From Rhabditoides inermis (Eukaryota > Nematoda > Chromadorea > Rhabditida > Rhabditidae), in contig CAWZYM010000407.1 of assembly GCA_963966185.1 (NCBI GenBank), positions 242,001-306,000 on the forward strand: a stretch of 64,000 bases of DNA. The letters run 5' to 3'. The notes below the pieces were generated by a model. That model saw nothing but the letters and a program-made list of their open reading frames with translations. It was not told the origin of the DNA and did not search any database. Below are positions 61,246 through 64,000 of this stretch, in pieces (the stretch's first letter is position 1; every line of letters starts with the position of its first letter). A program made the translations under genes and the position numbers.

Positions 61246-64000
61246 GGAGGAACTTCCTTCTAACTTCCTCCTAATTTCCTCCTAACTTCCTCCTAGCTTC
61301 CTCCTATGTAGCTTCCTCCTAACTTCCTCCTAACTTCCTCCTGACCTCCTCCTGACTTCCTCCTAATGCCCAAATGTTTTATAAATTCTTCCTACCTTCC
61401 TCCTAACTTCCTCCTAACTTCCTCCTAACTTCCTCCTAACTTGCTCCTAACTTCCTCCTAACTTCCTCCTAACTTCCACCTAACTTCCTCCTATCTTCCT
61501 CCTAACTTCCTCCTAACTTTCTCCTAACTTCCTCCTAACTTCCTTCTAGCTTCCTCCTGACTTCCTCCTAATGCCCAAATGTTTTATAAATTCTTCCTAA
61601 CTTCCTCCTAACTTCTTCCTAACTTCTTCCTAACTTCCTATTGATGTGCTATTGTTTCTAACTTCTTCCTGACTTCTTCCTAACTTCTTCCTAACTTCTT
61701 CCTAACTTCCTCCTAACTTCTTCCTAACTTCTTCCTAACTTCCTATTGATGTGCTATTGTTTCTAACTTCTTCCTGACTTCTTCCTAACTTCTTCCTAAC
61801 TTCTTCCTAACTTCTTCCTAATTTCTTCCTGACTTCTTCCTAACTTCCTATTGATGTGCTATTGTTTCTAACTTCTTCCTAACTTCTTCCTAACTTCTTT
61901 CTAACTTCTTCCTAACTTCTTCCTAACTTCTTCCTAACTTCTTCCTAACTTCTTCCTAACTTCTTCCTAACTTCTTCCTAACTTCCTATTGATGTGCTAT
62001 TGTTTCTAACTTCTTCCTGACTTCTTCCTAACTTCTTCCTAACTTCTTCCTAACTTCTTCCTAACTTCTTCCTAACTTCTTTCTAACTTTTTCCTAACTT
62101 CTCCCTAACTTCTTCCTAACTTCTTCCTAACTTCTTCCTAACTTCTTCCTAACTTCTTCCTAACTTCCTATTGATGTGCTATTGTTTCTAACTTCTCCCT
62201 GACTTCTTCCTAACTTCTTCCTAACTTCTTCCTAACTTCTTCCTAACTTCTTCCTAACTTCTTCCTAACTTCTTTCTAACTTCTTCCTAACTTCTTCCTA
62301 ACTTCTTCCTAACTTCTTCCTAACTTCTTCCTAACTTCTTCCTAACTTCTTCCTAACTTCTTCCTAACTTCCTATTGATGTGCTATTGTTTCTAACTTCT
62401 TCCTGACTTCTTCCTAACTTCTTCCTAACTTCTTCCTAACTTCTTCCTAACTTCTTCCTAACTTCTTTCTAACTTCTTCCTAACTTCTTCCTAACTTCTT
62501 CCTAACTTCTTCCTAACTTCTTCCTAACTTCTTCCTAACTTCTTCCTAACTTCTTCCTAACTTCTTCCTAACTTCTTCCTAACTTCCCATTGATGTGCTA
62601 TTGTTTCTAACTTCTTCCTGACTTCTTCCTAACTTCTTCCTAACTTCTTCCTAACTTCTTCCTAACTTCTTCCTAACTTCTTCCTAACTTCTTCCTAACT
62701 TCTTCCTAACTTCTTCCTAACTTCTTCCTAACTTCCCATTGATGTGCTATTGTTTCTAACTTCTTCCTGACTTCTTCCTAACTTCTTCCTAACTTCTTCC
62801 TAACTTCCTCCTAACTTCTTCCTAACTTCTTCCTAACTTCCTATTGATGTGCTATTGTTTCTAACTTCTTCCTGACTTCTTCCTAACTTCTTCCTAACTT
62901 CTTCCTAACTTCTTCCTAATTTCTTCCTGACTTCTTCCTAACTTCCTATTGATGTGCTATTGTTTCTAACTTCTTCCTAACTTCTTCCTAACTTCTTTCT
63001 AACTTCTTCCTAACTTCTTCCTAACTTCTTCCTAACTTCTTCCTAACTTCTTCCTAACTTCTTCCTAACTTCTTCCTAACTTCCTATTGATGTGCTATTG
63101 TTTCTAACTTCTTCCTGACTTCTTCCTAACTTCTTCCTAACTTCTTCCTAACTTCTTCCTAACTTCTTCCTAACTTCTTTCTAACTTTTTCCTAACTTCT
63201 CCCTAACTTCTTCCTAACTTCTTCCTAACTTCTTCCTAACTTCTTCCTAACTTCTTCCTAACTTCCTATTGATGTGCTATTGTTTCTAACTTCTCCCTGA
63301 CTTCTTCCTAACTTCTTCCTAACTTCTTCCTAACTTCTTCCTAACTTCTTCCTAACTTCTTCCTAACTTCTTTCTAACTTCTTCCTAACTTCTTCCTAAC
63401 TTCTTCCTAACTTCTTCCTAACTTCTTCCTAACTTCTTCCTAACTTCTTCCTAACTTCTTCCTAACTTCCTATTGATGTGCTATTGTTTCTAACTTCTTC
63501 CTGACTTCTTCCTAACTTCTTCCTAACTTCTTCCTAACTTCTTCCTAACTTCTTCCTAACTTCTTTCTAACTTCTTCCTAACTTCTTCCTAACTTCTTCC
63601 TAACTTCTTCCTAACTTCTTCCTAACTTCTTCCTAACTTCTTCCTAACTTCTTCCTAACTTCTTCCTAACTTCTTCCTAACTTCCCATTGATGTGCTATT
63701 GTTTCTAACTTCTTCCTGACTTCTTCCTAACTTCTTCCTAACTTCTTCCTAACTTCTTCCTAACTTCTTCCTAACTTCTTCCTAACTTCTTCCTAACTTC
63801 TTCCTAACTTCTTCCTAACTTCTTCCTAACTTCCCATTGATGTGCTATTGTTTCTAACTTCTTCCTGACTTCTTCCTAACTTCTTCCTAACTTCTTCCTA
63901 ACTTCTTCCTAACTTCTTCCTAACTTCTTCCTAACTTCTTCCTAACTTCTTCCTAACTTCTTCCTAACTTCTTTCTAACTTCTTCCTAACTTCTTCCTAA
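61246..64000 (+). repeat. P11 then Q11 block with a 1,098-bp tandem duplication (right edge, partial)
   Basis: P11 to about 61610 with two boxes, then about 2.4 kb of Q11 with about fifteen S-boxes, cut by the window edge. Three marker types each recur 1,098 bp apart: CCCATTGATGTG (62586 to 63684, and 62735 to 63833), TTCTCCCTGAC (62194 to 63292) and a lone CTTCCTC unit (61706 to 62804). The first copy resembles 50145-51300. Confidence 0.94.

Noticed and set aside
1..64000. Centromere-protein box of the CENP-B type in the 11-mers or box
   Set aside because: The CENP-B box requires a TTCG and a CGGG core. I find no CGGG, and TTCG occurs only in isolated units.
1..64000. tRNA, rRNA, snRNA or other structured RNA genes
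   Set aside because: No stretch of more than a few bases departs from the three repeat units and their two spacer elements, so there is no room for such a gene.

Overview
The whole 64 kb window is tandem satellite DNA, and I find no gene of any kind in it. I see no tRNA, rRNA, transposon, CRISPR array, coding region of normal composition or unique sequence longer than a few bases. The scale (kilobase modules, repeat families nested in higher-order repeats) and the scarcity of CpG suggest a heterochromatic or subtelomeric/pericentromeric block of a eukaryotic chromosome. The sequence alone does not let me name the species.

Three short repeat families make up nearly everything. P11 is an 11-bp unit, CTAACTTCCTC. 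It is broken at intervals by a 'box' that begins AATGCCCAAATGTTTTATAA and continues ATTCTTCC. Q11 is an 11-bp unit, CTAACTTCTTC, broken by an 'S-box' containing GATGTGCTATTGTTTC. N9 is a 9-bp unit, CCACTATGA, usually started by the seed GATGTACTATTGTA. The standard module reads P11, then Q11, then N9, then a short strand-switched junction, then P11 again.

N9 arrays run from 19 to 181 units and end in one of five ways. Class 1 is a perfect 24-bp palindrome centred on CCTAGG, with arms CCACTATGAC and GTCATAGTGG. Class 1L is the same centre followed by four inverted units, the second being GTCATAGAG. Class 2 is an abrupt end, CACTATTTCTTAACTTC, that runs straight into Q11. Class 3 has the centre TAGGTCATCAGGTGACCTA and seven inverted units. 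Class 4 has the centre CTAGGTCTATG and two inverted units. P11 almost always follows inverted N9 units, while Q11 follows class 2 ends.

Layout: 1-7.6 kb holds standard modules with class 1/1L ends. 7.6-8.3 kb is an inverted P11 segment. 8.3-13.7 kb is mostly Q11 with class 2 arrays. 13.7-18.5 kb repeats the 0.6-5.5 kb layout. 17.9-25.8 kb is a direct tandem duplication of about 3.95 kb, each copy carrying its own small inversion. 24.7-27.3 kb is a copy of 8.3-10.9 kb. 28.5-40.4 kb returns to class 1/1L modules and includes the 181-unit array. From 40.4 kb to the right edge every array ends in class 3 or class 4, and Q11 blocks grow to more than 2 kb.

The N9 arrays stay open in several frames only because 9 is a multiple of 3. 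The interest here lies in how the DNA was built: palindromic strand switches, array ends anchored on one side, length changes in whole repeat units, and nested duplications. Part of this could be assembly error, because no short-read method could place these repeats.
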